From Aridibacter sp965216195 (lineage in GTDB: Bacteria > Acidobacteriota > Blastocatellia > Pyrinomonadales > Pyrinomonadaceae), in NCBI GenBank assembly GCA_965216195.1, contig OZ244151.1, positions 3,720,001 through 3,784,000 on the forward strand: 64,000 nt of DNA, in the 5' to 3' direction. Both the position numbers and the translations under genes were made by a program. The notes below the pieces were generated by a model that saw nothing but the letters and a program-made list of their open reading frames with translations, ran no database searches and was not told the DNA's origin. Shown in pieces: positions 15,837 to 25,768 of this stretch (the stretch's first letter is position 1; each line of letters opens with the position of its first letter).

Positions 15837-18257
15837 CTATTTCTTAAACCGTTTTTCCGGGATTTTGACGTTGTGTCTTATCTTTGTTACCTGCGTAATA
15901 ATTTCGCCCATACTCGGATTTTCGGCTATGATCTTAAACGGAACTTTCAATCCATCGACATCGCGATAATCTTCATACCGTTCGCTTACAGGGATTCGCT
16001 GTGACGAAGTGCTGGAAACTACTACTGAGCTACGCTTTAAGGGCAAAAAGCTTTTTGCGGAAATATACACCCCGAATTTATTCCCTTTTTTAGGCTTAAA
16101 GGAAACGAGGAAGCTTTTTTCGTCTCCGACCTTATCTATTTTTACGATCTCAAGCTTTTCAAATCTATCTTTCCAATCCAAAAACCCATAAAAACTCTTT
16201 TCGATTTTTATGTCCTCAAGACGTTTTCCGGTGTATTCCTCATCCCGCGAGAAACTGTATTCCTCGCCGCCCGTAGTACCGTCGAAATACTCGTTTATCC
16301 AACCAATCTTTTTGCCAAGCGCGGTAAGGGTAGTTTTAGAAGAAGTTTTGTTTGGAGTTTTTTGGTAAATTTTTCCGTATCCCTTCACGCCTTGATGAAC
16401 TGCGTCGATTGTAAACTCCGTAACACGCGAGTTGATTTTTCTCATATTTGCCTCGCCGCCCAGCGCAGCGATCGTTTTCGTCATGAGTTCGTCAATCGAA
16501 ATTGTCGGTTTTTCAACGGCGATTCTCTTAAATGTATAAGTTCCGGTAGGCTCATGCGAAACAAACTCCGTTATTTTTCCGTTCCCGTTTCTTTTTACCT
16601 CGATTTTGCGTAAAACCTTTGGAACTGTAGGTGAAAAATAAACGTCTTTTTCTCTTTCTTTTAATTCGTATGGCGGTTGATTCGGCACCTGAAGAAAAAG
16701 TTTCCCTCCCCTATCCGAAATTGTTACATCGTAGCCCGGAGGTTGGTTTAATTTGTAGGTTCCCGCAAGACCATTTTCGAGTGTTTTTTTATCGGCGGTT
16801 TTTGAGACCGTGTCATTTATTTTGCTTTTCGCCGCTCCCGCTTTTGGCAGAGTAAAATTACCTTGTGGCTGCTCAAGTTGTGCCTCGGTATCTTTAAAAG
16901 TAATAAAAAATCCTGGCGGTGCGTTTGCTAGCTTGTATTTCCTATCTTTAACGTTTTCAAGGATATATGTCGGCTGACCAGGAACCTTTGCAACGAGTTT
17001 TCCATCTTCTATCTGCACCTCAATATCAAAGCCCGCTTGCGGGAATTTGTACTTTCCGACCTCTTTCTTCGCCTGTCCGGAAAGAGGTTTTGAATTCAAA
17101 TCATCTAAAATGCCGCTCCAGACAATTTGCATTAATTCGTTACCAAGTGATGACGCGGATACATTTGTAAGCATCACGAAACCGAGGTTTTCCTCAGGTA
17201 TCGTTGCAACCATCGAATTGAAACCATCTATGTTTCCGCCGTGTTGCACAACCTTTTTGCCCTTCCATTCCTGCAAAAACCAACCCAGACCGTAAGCCAC
17301 CTTTCCATTTGGTGTGATCTTCATTTGGGGCTTTATCCATTCGCCAAAACTTTCCTTTGAAACAAGGCGTTTTCCGTCTAGTTCGCCGCCGTTTAGAATG
17401 AAACGCAGCCACCTCGCCATGTCGTTTGCAGTTGAATTGATCGATCCCGCCGGAGCGACCTGAACGATATCCCGGGTTGGCAACTTCCTAGTTTTCTTAG
17501 TGTCAAAATTATAAGAATAACCAAATGAATAGTCGTTAGACCTATGCATTTGCTCTACGGTCATCGTGCTGTTGGTCATTCCCAATGGAGCGAAAATTTT
17601 CGCGGGCACGAATTCTTTCCAGGATTTTCCATAAACTTCAGAAACGATCTCGCCCGCGGCCGCATACATAATGTTTTGGTAGTAAAATCTCTTTCGAAGA
17701 CCCGCCATCGGTTTTGCGATTCCTGCGACCTTAATAAGCTCGACGCGATTTAGTTTTCCGGTAATCATCGCCAAGTCAGTTCGATTCAAACCCGAGGAAT
17801 GCGCCATAAGATCGCGAACTGTGATGTTTTTATCCGTTTCGGTGTTATTGATTTTGAAATATGGTAGATATTTCTTAGGCGAATCATCGAGCGAAACCTT
17901 GCCTTCATCCTGAACCATTAACACGGAAAGTCCCGTAAAAGCCTTGGTTGCCGAACCGATTGCGAGCTGCGTGTCCGCCGTCATTGGGATCTTGTTCTCA
18001 AAATCTTTGTACCCCAAACCTTTGGAGTAAATGACTTTATCGTCTTTTACGATAGCAAAGCCAATTCCCGGAATTCCCAATTCCTTTTGACGTTTTATAA
18101 CCTTTGCTTCGATTCGCGACAATCGCGTTTTGAGGTCGTTTGCTGAATCTGCTTTCGCGCTGGTTTGAGAGTAGACAATTTGCGGCAAGGAAAGCGTGAA
18201 AATTGATACTGCTAGAAATAATGCAAAAAAACCGCTCGATAATCTTTTTCTGTTCAT
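15837..18257 (-). CDS. Exported serine hydrolase, class C beta-lactamase fold, with C-terminal repeat and LolA-like domains
   Basis: 806 residues with a signal peptide (FFALFLAVSIFTLSLPQIVYSQ). The catalytic domain has SATK (nucleophile Ser and Lys, about 101-104), the Y-A-A motif in YQNIMYAAAGE, and HGG near residue 336, so it is a penicillin-binding-protein/beta-lactamase-like hydrolase of the serine hydrolase family. After it come two related segments, each with PG(F/Y)D and VPxQPxYxL (about 390-580), and a last domain of about 220 residues starting TIAALGGEANM, which resembles the LolA-like lipoprotein-binding fold. Substrate unknown; such enzymes can be D-amino acid peptidases or esterases rather than antibiotic hydrolases. 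Confidence 0.85.
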   Translation of the reverse strand: MNRKRLSSGFFALFLAVSIFTLSLPQIVYSQTSAKADSANDLKTRLSRIEAKVIKRQKELGIPGIGFAIVKDDKVIYSKGLGYKDFENKIPMTADTQLAIGSATKAFTGLSVLMVQDEGKVSLDDSPKKYLPYFKINNTETDKNITVRDLMAHSSGLNRTDLAMITGKLNRVELIKVAGIAKPMAGLRKRFYYQNIMYAAAGEIVSEVYGKSWKEFVPAKIFAPLGMTNSTMTVEQMHRSNDYSFGYSYNFDTKKTRKLPTRDIVQVAPAGSINSTANDMARWLRFILNGGELDGKRLVSKESFGEWIKPQMKITPNGKVAYGLGWFLQEWKGKKVVQHGGNIDGFNSMVATIPEENLGFVMLTNVSASSLGNELMQIVWSGILDDLNSKPLSGQAKKEVGKYKFPQAGFDIEVQIEDGKLVAKVPGQPTYILENVKDRKYKLANAPPGFFITFKDTEAQLEQPQGNFTLPKAGAAKSKINDTVSKTADKKTLENGLAGTYKLNQPPGYDVTISDRGGKLFLQVPNQPPYELKEREKDVYFSPTVPKVLRKIEVKRNGNGKITEFVSHEPTGTYTFKRIAVEKPTISIDELMTKTIAALGGEANMRKINSRVTEFTIDAVHQGVKGYGKIYQKTPNKTSSKTTLTALGKKIGWINEYFDGTTGGEEYSFSRDEEYTGKRLEDIKIEKSFYGFLDWKDRFEKLEIVKIDKVGDEKSFLVSFKPKKGNKFGVYISAKSFLPLKRSSVVVSSTSSQRIPVSERYEDYRDVDGLKVPFKIIAENPSMGEIITQVTKIRHNVKIPEKRFKK

Positions 18258-18343
18258 ATTTTTTGAAAGCCAACTGTTTGGTCTAAATTCAATACGCTAA
18301 ATTAAAAACGCAAGTTTCAATAGGGATCCGCTTATTCATTCTT

Positions 18344-19486
18344 TTAACCCGCAATCTTTTTCAAATCTGCAATAACTTCAGGTAGATGCCTGCTAACATA
18401 ATCTACCTCTTCTTCTGTATTGTAACGGCCAAGCGAAAACCGTATCGAGCCCATCGCTTGGGAAAAGGGAACGTTCATCGCGTGAAGAACGGGCGAAGCA
18501 GTTTGATTTTCTTCGTTGCAGGCGGAACCAGTAGAAACGCAAACTCCGAGGTCATCCAGCTTGGCCATAATTGCCTCGCCGTTTAAGCCTTCGAACGAAA
18601 TATTTGCGGTATTTGGAAGCCGTTCGTTTTTAGCTCCATTTCTCCGAGAATTTGGAATATTTTGCAAGATTTCGTTTTCAAGCCTGTCTCTGAGACGCTG
18701 AATTTCTTCAGTTGGTGAAAAATCTTTTACGATTTTTGCAGCCTCCCCCAGACCGACAATCTGATGAGTCGCCTCAGTACCCGCCCGTCTTCCGGTTTCC
18801 TGCCCGCCTCCAATCGAATTTGAAGCAAGTTCGACCCTATCGCGGATGTAAAGGGCTCCAACGCCCTTTGGGGCATGAAATTTGTGTCCGGAAATGGAAA
18901 AAAGGTCAATTTCAGAGTTTTTAAGATCGATAGGAACTTTTCCAACAGCGTTTACACCATCTACGTGGAACACTGCATTTGAGTGCTCTTTGACAATCTC
19001 TGCGATTTTTTTGACCGGAAATAGGACACCCGTTTCATTGTTTGCAAGCATTATTGAAACGAGCGTGGTATCTTTTCTTAAAGCATTTTTTAGCGAATCG
19101 AGATCGAGCAATCCATTTTCATCGACCTCGAGCCATGAGACTTCAAAGCCATTAAACTCAAGTTTCTCGCAAACTTTTCGAACGGCTTCATGCTCAACAA
19201 GGGTTGAGATGATATGGGGTTTTATCTCACGGCGCATTTCGAGGGTACCAAAGATTGCCCAGTTGTCGCTTTCTGTGCCGCCGGAAGTGAAGACAATCTC
19301 ACCCGGCGACGAAGCATTTATGAGATCCGCAATAGTTTCGCGAGCTTTGTCGATCGCATTTTTGCTTTTTGTTGATAGAGAATATGCCGAGGAAGGATTG
19401 CCGTAGTAGTCCGTGAGAAAAGGGCTCATGGCTTCTACGACTTCGGGCGCAATTCGGGTCGTCGCGTTGTTGTCAAAATAGATCAT
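18344..19486 (-). CDS. Cysteine desulfurase (NifS/IscS family)
   Basis: PLP enzyme of 380 residues that takes sulfur from L-cysteine to a protein persulfide for Fe-S clusters and tRNA thiolation. FDNNATT at the start, GTESDNWA, HVDGVNAVGK, the PLP lysine in SGHKFHAPKG (about 199-208) and the catalytic Cys in STGSACNEE (about 318-326) are all present. Short loop around the catalytic Cys and overall length place it in group I (NifS/IscS), not SufS. No scaffold gene (iscU/nifU) is adjacent. Probably serves TtcA among others. Confidence 0.93.
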   Translation of the reverse strand: MIYFDNNATTRIAPEVVEAMSPFLTDYYGNPSSAYSLSTKSKNAIDKARETIADLINASSPGEIVFTSGGTESDNWAIFGTLEMRREIKPHIISTLVEHEAVRKVCEKLEFNGFEVSWLEVDENGLLDLDSLKNALRKDTTLVSIMLANNETGVLFPVKKIAEIVKEHSNAVFHVDGVNAVGKVPIDLKNSEIDLFSISGHKFHAPKGVGALYIRDRVELASNSIGGGQETGRRAGTEATHQIVGLGEAAKIVKDFSPTEEIQRLRDRLENEILQNIPNSRRNGAKNERLPNTANISFEGLNGEAIMAKLDDLGVCVSTGSACNEENQTASPVLHAMNVPFSQAMGSIRFSLGRYNTEEEVDYVSRHLPEVIADLKKIAG

Positions 19487-19574
19487 AGATTTAGGTTAAA
19501 TAGTAAATCGTTTGGGCAAATGAAGGTATTTCGAATTTACGATTTTACCCGTAACATTTACAATTGGTTTTATA

Positions 19575-21353
19575 GTGAGTGCAATATTAAAAATCACACA
19601 GGCCAACGGCAAATACTGGGAATTGAGCCTGAGGCCAAATGCCAAATATTATATTGGGCGTGCGAAAGATAACGACGTCGTGCTGCATGACCGGCGCGTT
19701 TCGCGCAAGCACGCTACGATCCAAGCCGACGATCAAAACTTCACGCTTGTTGACGGATATTATGACAATGGCGAAATCAAACGAAGTGCCAATAAGGTTT
19801 ATGTCAATGGTGTTGAGATGCTCGAATCGATTCTTAAGCCGGGCGATGAAATCACCATTGGAACGAGTTCTTTGAAATTTGAACACGTAGCAGAAACTCA
19901 AGCCGAATCCGTTCCGCGGACAGATGATGTCAAGGCGTCTTTTGTGCCGGATGTTAAGGAGCCGATCGGGGTTGCGCAGGCGGCTGATGCAAACGGCGTG
20001 ACTGAGGTTGATAGTTCGCTGAATTATGATGACAAGCCGCTCGGCAATACGCAGTTTGTAATCTCTGCTAACGAGATTATTGAGAAGAGTTCGAAAACGT
20101 CTACCCAAATTGATTATGTTCAGTCTGATCAGATTGGGCAGCCGAACGCCGAAGAGATTAAGGTGTTGAGGCGAAAAGCTCAGATTCTTGAAATGCTGTA
20201 TGAAATGAGCAAGACGCTAGGCACGGTTTTTGATCAGAAAGAGATATTCGAAAAAGCGACGGAATTGATTTTCCGCGTAACGCCGGCCGAGAGAGTCGTC
20301 GCACTTCTTGCAGACGAGACTGTCGATGGCAAGATTTTGGATTACAGTCTTTATACAATTGCGGCAAAAATTAGAAACGAAGCCAACGAGAAAGCGGCGG
20401 AGGATTTGTCGATTAGCCGAACAATAACGCAAAAGGTGATGCGCGAAAAAGTCGCATTACTTTCGCAGGATATTAAAAAGGACGAAGAATTTTCGGGCGC
20501 TGAGTCGATAGTTGCTCAAGGAGTGCGCTCAACGATTTGCGCGCCGCTGATTACAGACTCGAATGTACATGGAGTGGTTTATGCCGACCGACTAGATCCT
20601 TTTTCGGCGTTTACCCAAGATGACCTCGAATTGATCAGCACGGTTGCTGCCCAAACGGCGCTTGCAGTAGAGACGATTAAAGCCCATAAAAAGCTCGCAA
20701 GGGAAGAAGTTGCGCGTGCGAATTACAGCCGTTTCATGCCGGACTATGTTGTAAAAGAGCTTCTTGAGCGTCCCGATTCGTTTAAGCTAGGCGGTGTAAA
20801 TGAAACCGTAACTCTTTTATTTGCTGATATTAGAGGTTTTACGGCGTTTTCGGAGGAGCAAAATCCGGACCGTGTCGTAGGGCTTTTAAACAGCTATTTT
20901 TCGGCAATGTCCGAAATCATTTTTGAGCAAGGCGGCACATTAGATAAGTATATTGGCGACGGAATTATGGCGATTTTTGGTGCACCTAGTGCTTCGCCAA
21001 ACGATGCGGATAATGCAGTTAAAACTGCGATTGCAATGCAGAAGCGCCTTCTGACCCTTAATAAAGAGCTTAAGGCAGAAGGTTATCCGGAAATTTCGAT
21101 CGGGATAGGGCTTCACACGGGAGTCGCGACAATTGGATATATTGGTTCCGAACAGCGCTCGGAGTACACGGCGATCGGAGATACCGTAAATCTCGCGTCG
21201 AGGCTGGAATCAAATGCAAAGGGTGGGCAAATCCTTATAAGTGAAGCAACTGGAAAGGCTTGCAGCGAAGTTTTTCAGATTCGTAAATGCGAGCCACTAC
21301 AGGTTAAGAATAGAGTTCAGCCTGTTTCGCTATTTGAGGTAAAATGGAATTGA
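19575..21353 (+). CDS. Adenylate cyclase with FHA and GAF domains
   Basis: 592 residues, GTG start. N-terminal FHA domain (about 25-95; YIGRAKDNDVVLHDRRVSRK), a linker, a GAF domain (about 190-370), and a class III nucleotide cyclase domain (about 405-590). The cyclase has both metal-binding Asp residues (LFADIRGFT and YIGDGIMAIFG), the adenine-specifying Lys in LDKYIGDG, and NLASRLES with the transition-state Asn and Arg, so it should be active and make cAMP. The FHA domain implies control by a phosphothreonine protein; the GAF domain senses a small ligand. Lies 57 bases before mreB on the same strand. Confidence 0.92.
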   Translation: MSAILKITQANGKYWELSLRPNAKYYIGRAKDNDVVLHDRRVSRKHATIQADDQNFTLVDGYYDNGEIKRSANKVYVNGVEMLESILKPGDEITIGTSSLKFEHVAETQAESVPRTDDVKASFVPDVKEPIGVAQAADANGVTEVDSSLNYDDKPLGNTQFVISANEIIEKSSKTSTQIDYVQSDQIGQPNAEEIKVLRRKAQILEMLYEMSKTLGTVFDQKEIFEKATELIFRVTPAERVVALLADETVDGKILDYSLYTIAAKIRNEANEKAAEDLSISRTITQKVMREKVALLSQDIKKDEEFSGAESIVAQGVRSTICAPLITDSNVHGVVYADRLDPFSAFTQDDLELISTVAAQTALAVETIKAHKKLAREEVARANYSRFMPDYVVKELLERPDSFKLGGVNETVTLLFADIRGFTAFSEEQNPDRVVGLLNSYFSAMSEIIFEQGGTLDKYIGDGIMAIFGAPSASPNDADNAVKTAIAMQKRLLTLNKELKAEGYPEISIGIGLHTGVATIGYIGSEQRSEYTAIGDTVNLASRLESNAKGGQILISEATGKACSEVFQIRKCEPLQVKNRVQPVSLFEVKWN

Positions 21354-21410
21354 GGTAATATATAGGCTGCTTGATTCTCAACCCCAAACTCTACTGAATT
21401 CAACCTTGGA

Positions 21411-22511
21411 ATGTCAGTTTTTAGTAAAATTTCGTCTATGCTGGGATTTTCGTCACTAAAGAAATTCGTCACGGATTCGATGGCGGTCGATATGGGAACG
21501 GCGAATACTATCATTGCGGTCAAAGGTCGTGATGTAGTGTTTGACCAGCCCTCGCTCGTCGCTGTCAACGAATTGACGGAAGAGGTTGTGGCGTATGGAC
21601 AGGAAGCCTATGAGATGTGGGGCAGGGAAGGCCGCGATATTGTTGTAAAAGCACCTCTTAACGGTGGAGTTGTAGCGGATTTTGAATATACGAAAAAGAT
21701 GCTTGCCCATTTTGTTAAGGTCGCGAAAACAGGCGGCTCGCAGGTTTCACGTCAGGCCGTGATGAGCATGATATCTGACGTTACGCATGTTGAGCAGCGA
21801 GCGCTCTTGAATGCGGCCGAAGAAGCTCATATCGGAAAAGTTTACATGATGGAAGAGGGGTTGGCAGCTGCTTTTGGTGCCGACGTTTCTACCAAAGATC
21901 GCCGAGCCTCAGCGGTAGTCGATATCGGAGCCGGTACGACAAATATCGCTGTCGTGGCCAAAGGATCGATTGCCCATTCGCGTTCTGAGAGAATCGGAAG
22001 CGACGAAATAAATGTAGCTCTAACGACTCATCTGCGTCGGCATCGCGGTTTACAGATTGGTGCTGAAACAGCCGAAAATATTAAGCGAGACTTTATTTCT
22101 GCTGTATTTCCTGATGATCCTGATAAGGAATTGCTTGTTCGCGGAAGGGATGTACAAACGGGAAGCCCGAGCGCTGTCAAGATCACAGCTGGCGAGATTT
22201 ATCCGATTTCTGAAGCGATTGTAAGGCGGGTAGCGAAAGTTATTAACGACACGCTTTCCGAGTTGCGTCCTGAAGTTGCTGCGGATATTTTTGATCGCGG
22301 CGTTATTTTAACGGGCGGTGGCGCGCTTTTAGACGATATTGATCGATATTTACGCGAATTTATTAATCTGTCAGTGATTATCCCGGATGAACCCCGCTAT
22401 GCGACTGTGCGTGGACTCGTGAAAATGTTTGACGAACCCGAACTTCTAGAACGGGTTTCGCGCAACGAACTCCATATCCTCCAAAACGCCGAAGTTCCTT
22501 TTGAAGCATAG
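21411..22511 (+). CDS. mreB: Rod shape-determining protein MreB (actin homologue)
   Basis: 366 residues, slightly longer than typical MreB (about 340-350) owing to an N-terminal extension that includes MSVFSKISSML, probably a membrane-binding amphipathic helix. Nucleotide-site motifs: MAVDMGTANTIIAV (phosphate 1), VVDIGAGTTNIAV (phosphate 2) and ILTGGGALL (adenosine). Polymerises under the inner membrane and guides cell-wall synthesis. The usual partners mreC/mreD do not follow, so this may be a stand-alone paralogue. A terminator follows at 22536-22567. Confidence 0.92.
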   Translation: MSVFSKISSMLGFSSLKKFVTDSMAVDMGTANTIIAVKGRDVVFDQPSLVAVNELTEEVVAYGQEAYEMWGREGRDIVVKAPLNGGVVADFEYTKKMLAHFVKVAKTGGSQVSRQAVMSMISDVTHVEQRALLNAAEEAHIGKVYMMEEGLAAAFGADVSTKDRRASAVVDIGAGTTNIAVVAKGSIAHSRSERIGSDEINVALTTHLRRHRGLQIGAETAENIKRDFISAVFPDDPDKELLVRGRDVQTGSPSAVKITAGEIYPISEAIVRRVAKVINDTLSELRPEVAADIFDRGVILTGGGALLDDIDRYLREFINLSVIIPDEPRYATVRGLVKMFDEPELLERVSRNELHILQNAEVPFEA

Positions 22512-22535
22512 GTCGTAAGCAACCGAAGACGCGAA

Positions 22536-22567
22536 AAAAGGGAGATCGGTTTGATGCCCTTTTTTAT
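22536..22567 (+). terminator. Terminator after mreB
   Basis: AAAAAAGGG and CCCTTTTTT form a nine-base stem around a 14-base loop, and the T run continues TTTTTTATTTT. It starts 24 bases after the mreB stop codon. Confidence 0.75.
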
Positions 22568-22585
22568 TTTGGATTGCCGATTTCT

Positions 22586-23695
22586 ATGACTCGATTCCTT
22601 GAGTTTTTCAGCCGCAAACTTCTTCTCACGCACGTTTACGGCATTCCCATAAAAATTGATTACCGTTGGTTTCTAGTGCTTGGAGTTATGGCGTGGTTTG
22701 TGGCCCGTCCGATTCCGGCGTCGCAAATCGGAAACCCGCTGATTAGATTTTCTCTCGGGCTCGTCACAGTCTTAATCTTCTTTTTGTCGATCTATATTCA
22801 TGAGTTGGCTCACGCCTATCTTGCCAGAAAAGAGGGGATTCAAGTAATCGAAATTCTCCTTCATCCGTTTGGTGGTTTGGCGAAACTAAGACGCGAGCCG
22901 GATACTCCAAAAGCGGAGTTTAGAATTGCGATTGCCGGTCCGATAGCTAGCTTCCTTATTTCGCTCGTGTTCATGGGCTTGTGGGCAGGGTCGTCGTATA
23001 TTGGTACAAGCATCTTGTCGCCTCTACTTTTTGCTCTTTTTCTGCTAAATCTTATGCTCGCTATCTTCAATCTTTTTCCCGGTTACCCTCTTGATGGCGG
23101 GCGAGTACTACGGGCAATTTTGTGGAAGCGCGGTAAAGACCTCAGCGAAGCGACCGTCTTAACCGGGAAGTTCGGTCAGATTATTGCCGCAACGCTAGTT
23201 TTCTTTGGTGTGGCGATTATTTTGATCAGCCGCGATACTTTCACAGGGCTGTGGACGATACTCGTCGGGGTGTTCCTGTTTGATGCCGCTGTAAAAATAA
23301 TTCGCCAAGTGAACAATTTTGAGAATCTCATCGTTCGAGAGGTTATGGAACTTCCTGTTGCAATTACTCCGGAGACGACTGTAATGCAGTTTGTCGATCA
23401 CAAGCTTCCGCTTTACCGACAGATCGTTTTTCCTGTGGCCGAAGATCGAGAGCTGTACGGTTTTGTTGCGCTTAAAGATATAAAAAAAGTGCTACCTAGA
23501 GAAAAGTGGAATGAAACCCCAATCAAGGACGTGATGCGCGTTATACGGGAAGACTATTTTGTAGATTCGGATTCATTGGTTACGGACGCAGTCGAGCAAA
23601 TGCGCTCAAACGGCCTTGGCGTGGTCGGAGTAATCAATTCGAAAGGAGAATTTGTCGGCTATGTCAGAGGGGGAAGGATTCGGAAACGAAGTTGA
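22586..23695 (+). CDS. Site-2 protease family zinc metalloprotease (M50) with CBS domains
   Basis: 369 residues, integral membrane. HELAH (about 72-76) supplies two zinc ligands and catalytic Glu, and NLFPGYPLDGG (about 162-172) the Asp ligand; several hydrophobic helices surround them. The C-terminal part (from about 250) holds two CBS motifs that usually bind adenine nucleotides and may gate activity. Family members cleave transmembrane segments of signalling proteins. I use the ATG at 22586; a TTG four codons earlier is possible. Its neighbours (cAMP cyclase, c-di-AMP cyclase) would fit nucleotide-controlled proteolysis, which is inference. Confidence 0.9.
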   Translation: MTRFLEFFSRKLLLTHVYGIPIKIDYRWFLVLGVMAWFVARPIPASQIGNPLIRFSLGLVTVLIFFLSIYIHELAHAYLARKEGIQVIEILLHPFGGLAKLRREPDTPKAEFRIAIAGPIASFLISLVFMGLWAGSSYIGTSILSPLLFALFLLNLMLAIFNLFPGYPLDGGRVLRAILWKRGKDLSEATVLTGKFGQIIAATLVFFGVAIILISRDTFTGLWTILVGVFLFDAAVKIIRQVNNFENLIVREVMELPVAITPETTVMQFVDHKLPLYRQIVFPVAEDRELYGFVALKDIKKVLPREKWNETPIKDVMRVIREDYFVDSDSLVTDAVEQMRSNGLGVVGVINSKGEFVGYVRGGRIRKRS

Positions 23696-23928
23696 ATCAT
23701 CGCAAGCAAACTGGCTGCGGTTTTAAACAAAACAAGGAATTTGGCACGATTCTCGCAATATTTTTCAGAGAAGAGTGGATTTTATTGGGGTTCGAGGGGC
23801 TTTCACGGCCCAAAACTGGCAAGGAATATGCTATTCTTAATGGAAGGGTTTTGGCTAACCCATTTCCTCCTAAGCGCATCCAATTCCCTGCATAATAGAG
23901 TTCGACAAGCCCTAAGTCGATTTTTTGA

Positions 23929-24789
23929 ATGACGATCACAGATTACATCCCGGATTTATTTTCCTTTCGAGCGTTTTTCGACATCGTGCTGGTTTTCATA
24001 ATCGTGTACGTAGTCTTGAAACTCTTACGGGGAACCCGTGCCGTGCCCACGGTGGTTGGAATGGTGATCCTTGCTCTTCTTTACTGGTTTGCTATCGCCC
24101 AAAATCTAACAACCCTTGAATTTGTCCTTCGCTCGGCAATGTTTTATCTGGGGATCTTGATAATTGTCTTGTTTCAATCCGAGATCAGACAAGCTTTTAT
24201 CTATTTCGGAAACAGGCTACGCTTGCCGTTTTTACGCAGAAACCGCGGATCAATGGGCGGCTCGATTTATGATGAGATAATACTGGCCGCTACGACACTT
24301 GCCGCAAACAAAACCGGTGCGCTGATTGTTTTAGAGCGAGCGGTTGGTTTAAGAAACTTTATCGACGCCGGGGTACAAATAGACGCTAATTTGAGCTACG
24401 ACCTCCTCGTTACGATTTTTAATCCCGCGACACCGCTCCATGATGGCGCGGTAATAATTCAGCAGGAACGTATCGCAGCCGCTTCTTGCTTTTTGCCGCT
24501 TACAAAAAACCCAAATATATCCCGCGAACTTGGGACACGTCACCGTGCGGCAATTGGTATTACCGAAGGCTCGGATGCGATTTCGGTCGTTGTTTCCGAG
24601 GAAACCGGATTGATTTCTTTTGTGCGGGGTGGAGAGATTCGAAGAAATCTCGATACTAAAAAACTTCGGCGCCTGTTGCTCACTTCTATGGATGCTCCCC
24701 TGTCTGATGGAGATAGCGAGAGTGCGGAAAACGGCGAACGCGAATCGAAGATGATTAAAGAGGCTGATACCGAAGCGATTTTAAGCTGA
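23929..24789 (+). CDS. cdaA: Diadenylate cyclase CdaA (c-di-AMP synthase)
   Basis: 286 residues. Three N-terminal hydrophobic helices (about 15-80) anchor the protein, followed by a DAC (DisA_N) domain with both catalytic motifs, DGA in LHDGAVIIQQ (about residue 170) and RHR in LGTRHRAAIG (about 204). It joins two ATP into c-di-AMP, a messenger that controls osmolyte uptake and cell-wall homeostasis. The next gene, eleven bases after, is its usual regulator CdaR. No glmM follows, unlike the Firmicutes operon. The 233 bases before it hold no gene that I can support. Confidence 0.93.
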   Translation: MTITDYIPDLFSFRAFFDIVLVFIIVYVVLKLLRGTRAVPTVVGMVILALLYWFAIAQNLTTLEFVLRSAMFYLGILIIVLFQSEIRQAFIYFGNRLRLPFLRRNRGSMGGSIYDEIILAATTLAANKTGALIVLERAVGLRNFIDAGVQIDANLSYDLLVTIFNPATPLHDGAVIIQQERIAAASCFLPLTKNPNISRELGTRHRAAIGITEGSDAISVVVSEETGLISFVRGGEIRRNLDTKKLRRLLLTSMDAPLSDGDSESAENGERESKMIKEADTEAILS

Positions 24790-24799
24790 TCAATTCTCA

Positions 24800-25744
24800 A
24801 TGAACTTGAATTTTCCTAAAGACGCCCTGATTGAAAAAGAGCAACGCAAGGCATTTGCGGGCTATTGGCTGCGGCGAATCTTTATTGACGATTGGCTTTT
24901 GAAACTTACAGCTTTGGTGATTACGCTCGCACTCTGGCTTGGTGTATCGGGACTTCAGGATATTACCAATACGCGACTAAGAAACGTTTCGCTAAATCCG
25001 ATTTTTTCTAATCAGCTCGAGATTACGAATTCGCCCGTCCAGGAAGTGAGCTTGCGTGTAAATGGAGATAAGCGCCTCGTTGAGAATTTAAATCCGCAGC
25101 GCCTCGTCGTAACCCTCGATCTAACTTCGGTAGGCGAGGGCGAACACACTATTCAAATTACACCCGAAAATATCGCCGTTGATCTTCCAAGCGGCGTAAA
25201 AATTGAGGAAATTCAGCCGGATAAGATTGCGATAAAACTAGAGAAGGTCGAAGAGTATGACGTCCCGATAAAAGCCGAAACAGTTGGAGAACTCAAGGAC
25301 GGCTTTGAGATTTATTCTACTAAGGCTACCCCGAAAACCGTTCGCGTAAAAGGACCCAGGAGTTTTGTTGAGTCGCTCCAATTTGTTTCCACAGAGAGGA
25401 TCAAAATCGATGAGCGTCAAGGAGATTTTACAGCTGAGAAGGTGGCGTTGACCGTGGTGAATCCCAAAATATCATTGGTAGATGTAGTTTCAGCAAATGT
25501 GTTTTTTAGAATAGGCAAAAAAAGAATCGAGCGGCTATTTGTTGTTCCATATGAAACTGATGACAGGGTCGGCAAGGCAAGTGTGCTTTTGTACGGACCA
25601 AGCGAGGTTTTGGAAGACCTGACGATTGAAGATTTGCAAATAGTTGGAGGACGTAACGAAACGGATAAGACCCGCCTTGATGTAACATTGCCGATTGGAC
25701 TTCAAGATGAGGTTGAAATTAAGAGTGTGAAGTATCGCGAGTAA
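24800..25744 (+). CDS. cdaR: YbbR-domain protein CdaR, regulator of CdaA
   Basis: 314 residues. One N-terminal transmembrane helix (LLKLTALVITLALWLGVSG, about 35-53) and an extracytoplasmic part made of YbbR repeats: VSLRVNGDKRLVENLN, YDVPIKAETVG and PKTVRVKGPRSFVESL are repeat landmarks. YbbR proteins bind and tune CdaA at the membrane. Starts ten bases after the cdaA stop, so the two are co-translated, and a terminator follows. Confidence 0.87.
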   Translation: MNLNFPKDALIEKEQRKAFAGYWLRRIFIDDWLLKLTALVITLALWLGVSGLQDITNTRLRNVSLNPIFSNQLEITNSPVQEVSLRVNGDKRLVENLNPQRLVVTLDLTSVGEGEHTIQITPENIAVDLPSGVKIEEIQPDKIAIKLEKVEEYDVPIKAETVGELKDGFEIYSTKATPKTVRVKGPRSFVESLQFVSTERIKIDERQGDFTAEKVALTVVNPKISLVDVVSANVFFRIGKKRIERLFVVPYETDDRVGKASVLLYGPSEVLEDLTIEDLQIVGGRNETDKTRLDVTLPIGLQDEVEIKSVKYRE

Positions 25745-25768
25745 GACGTTTTCAAAACTAATTGCAGC

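Noticed and set aside
23692..23939. Open frames on both strands in the gap before cdaA
   Set aside because: No ribosome-binding site, no recognisable domain, and both strands are open by chance; I see no gene in this gap.
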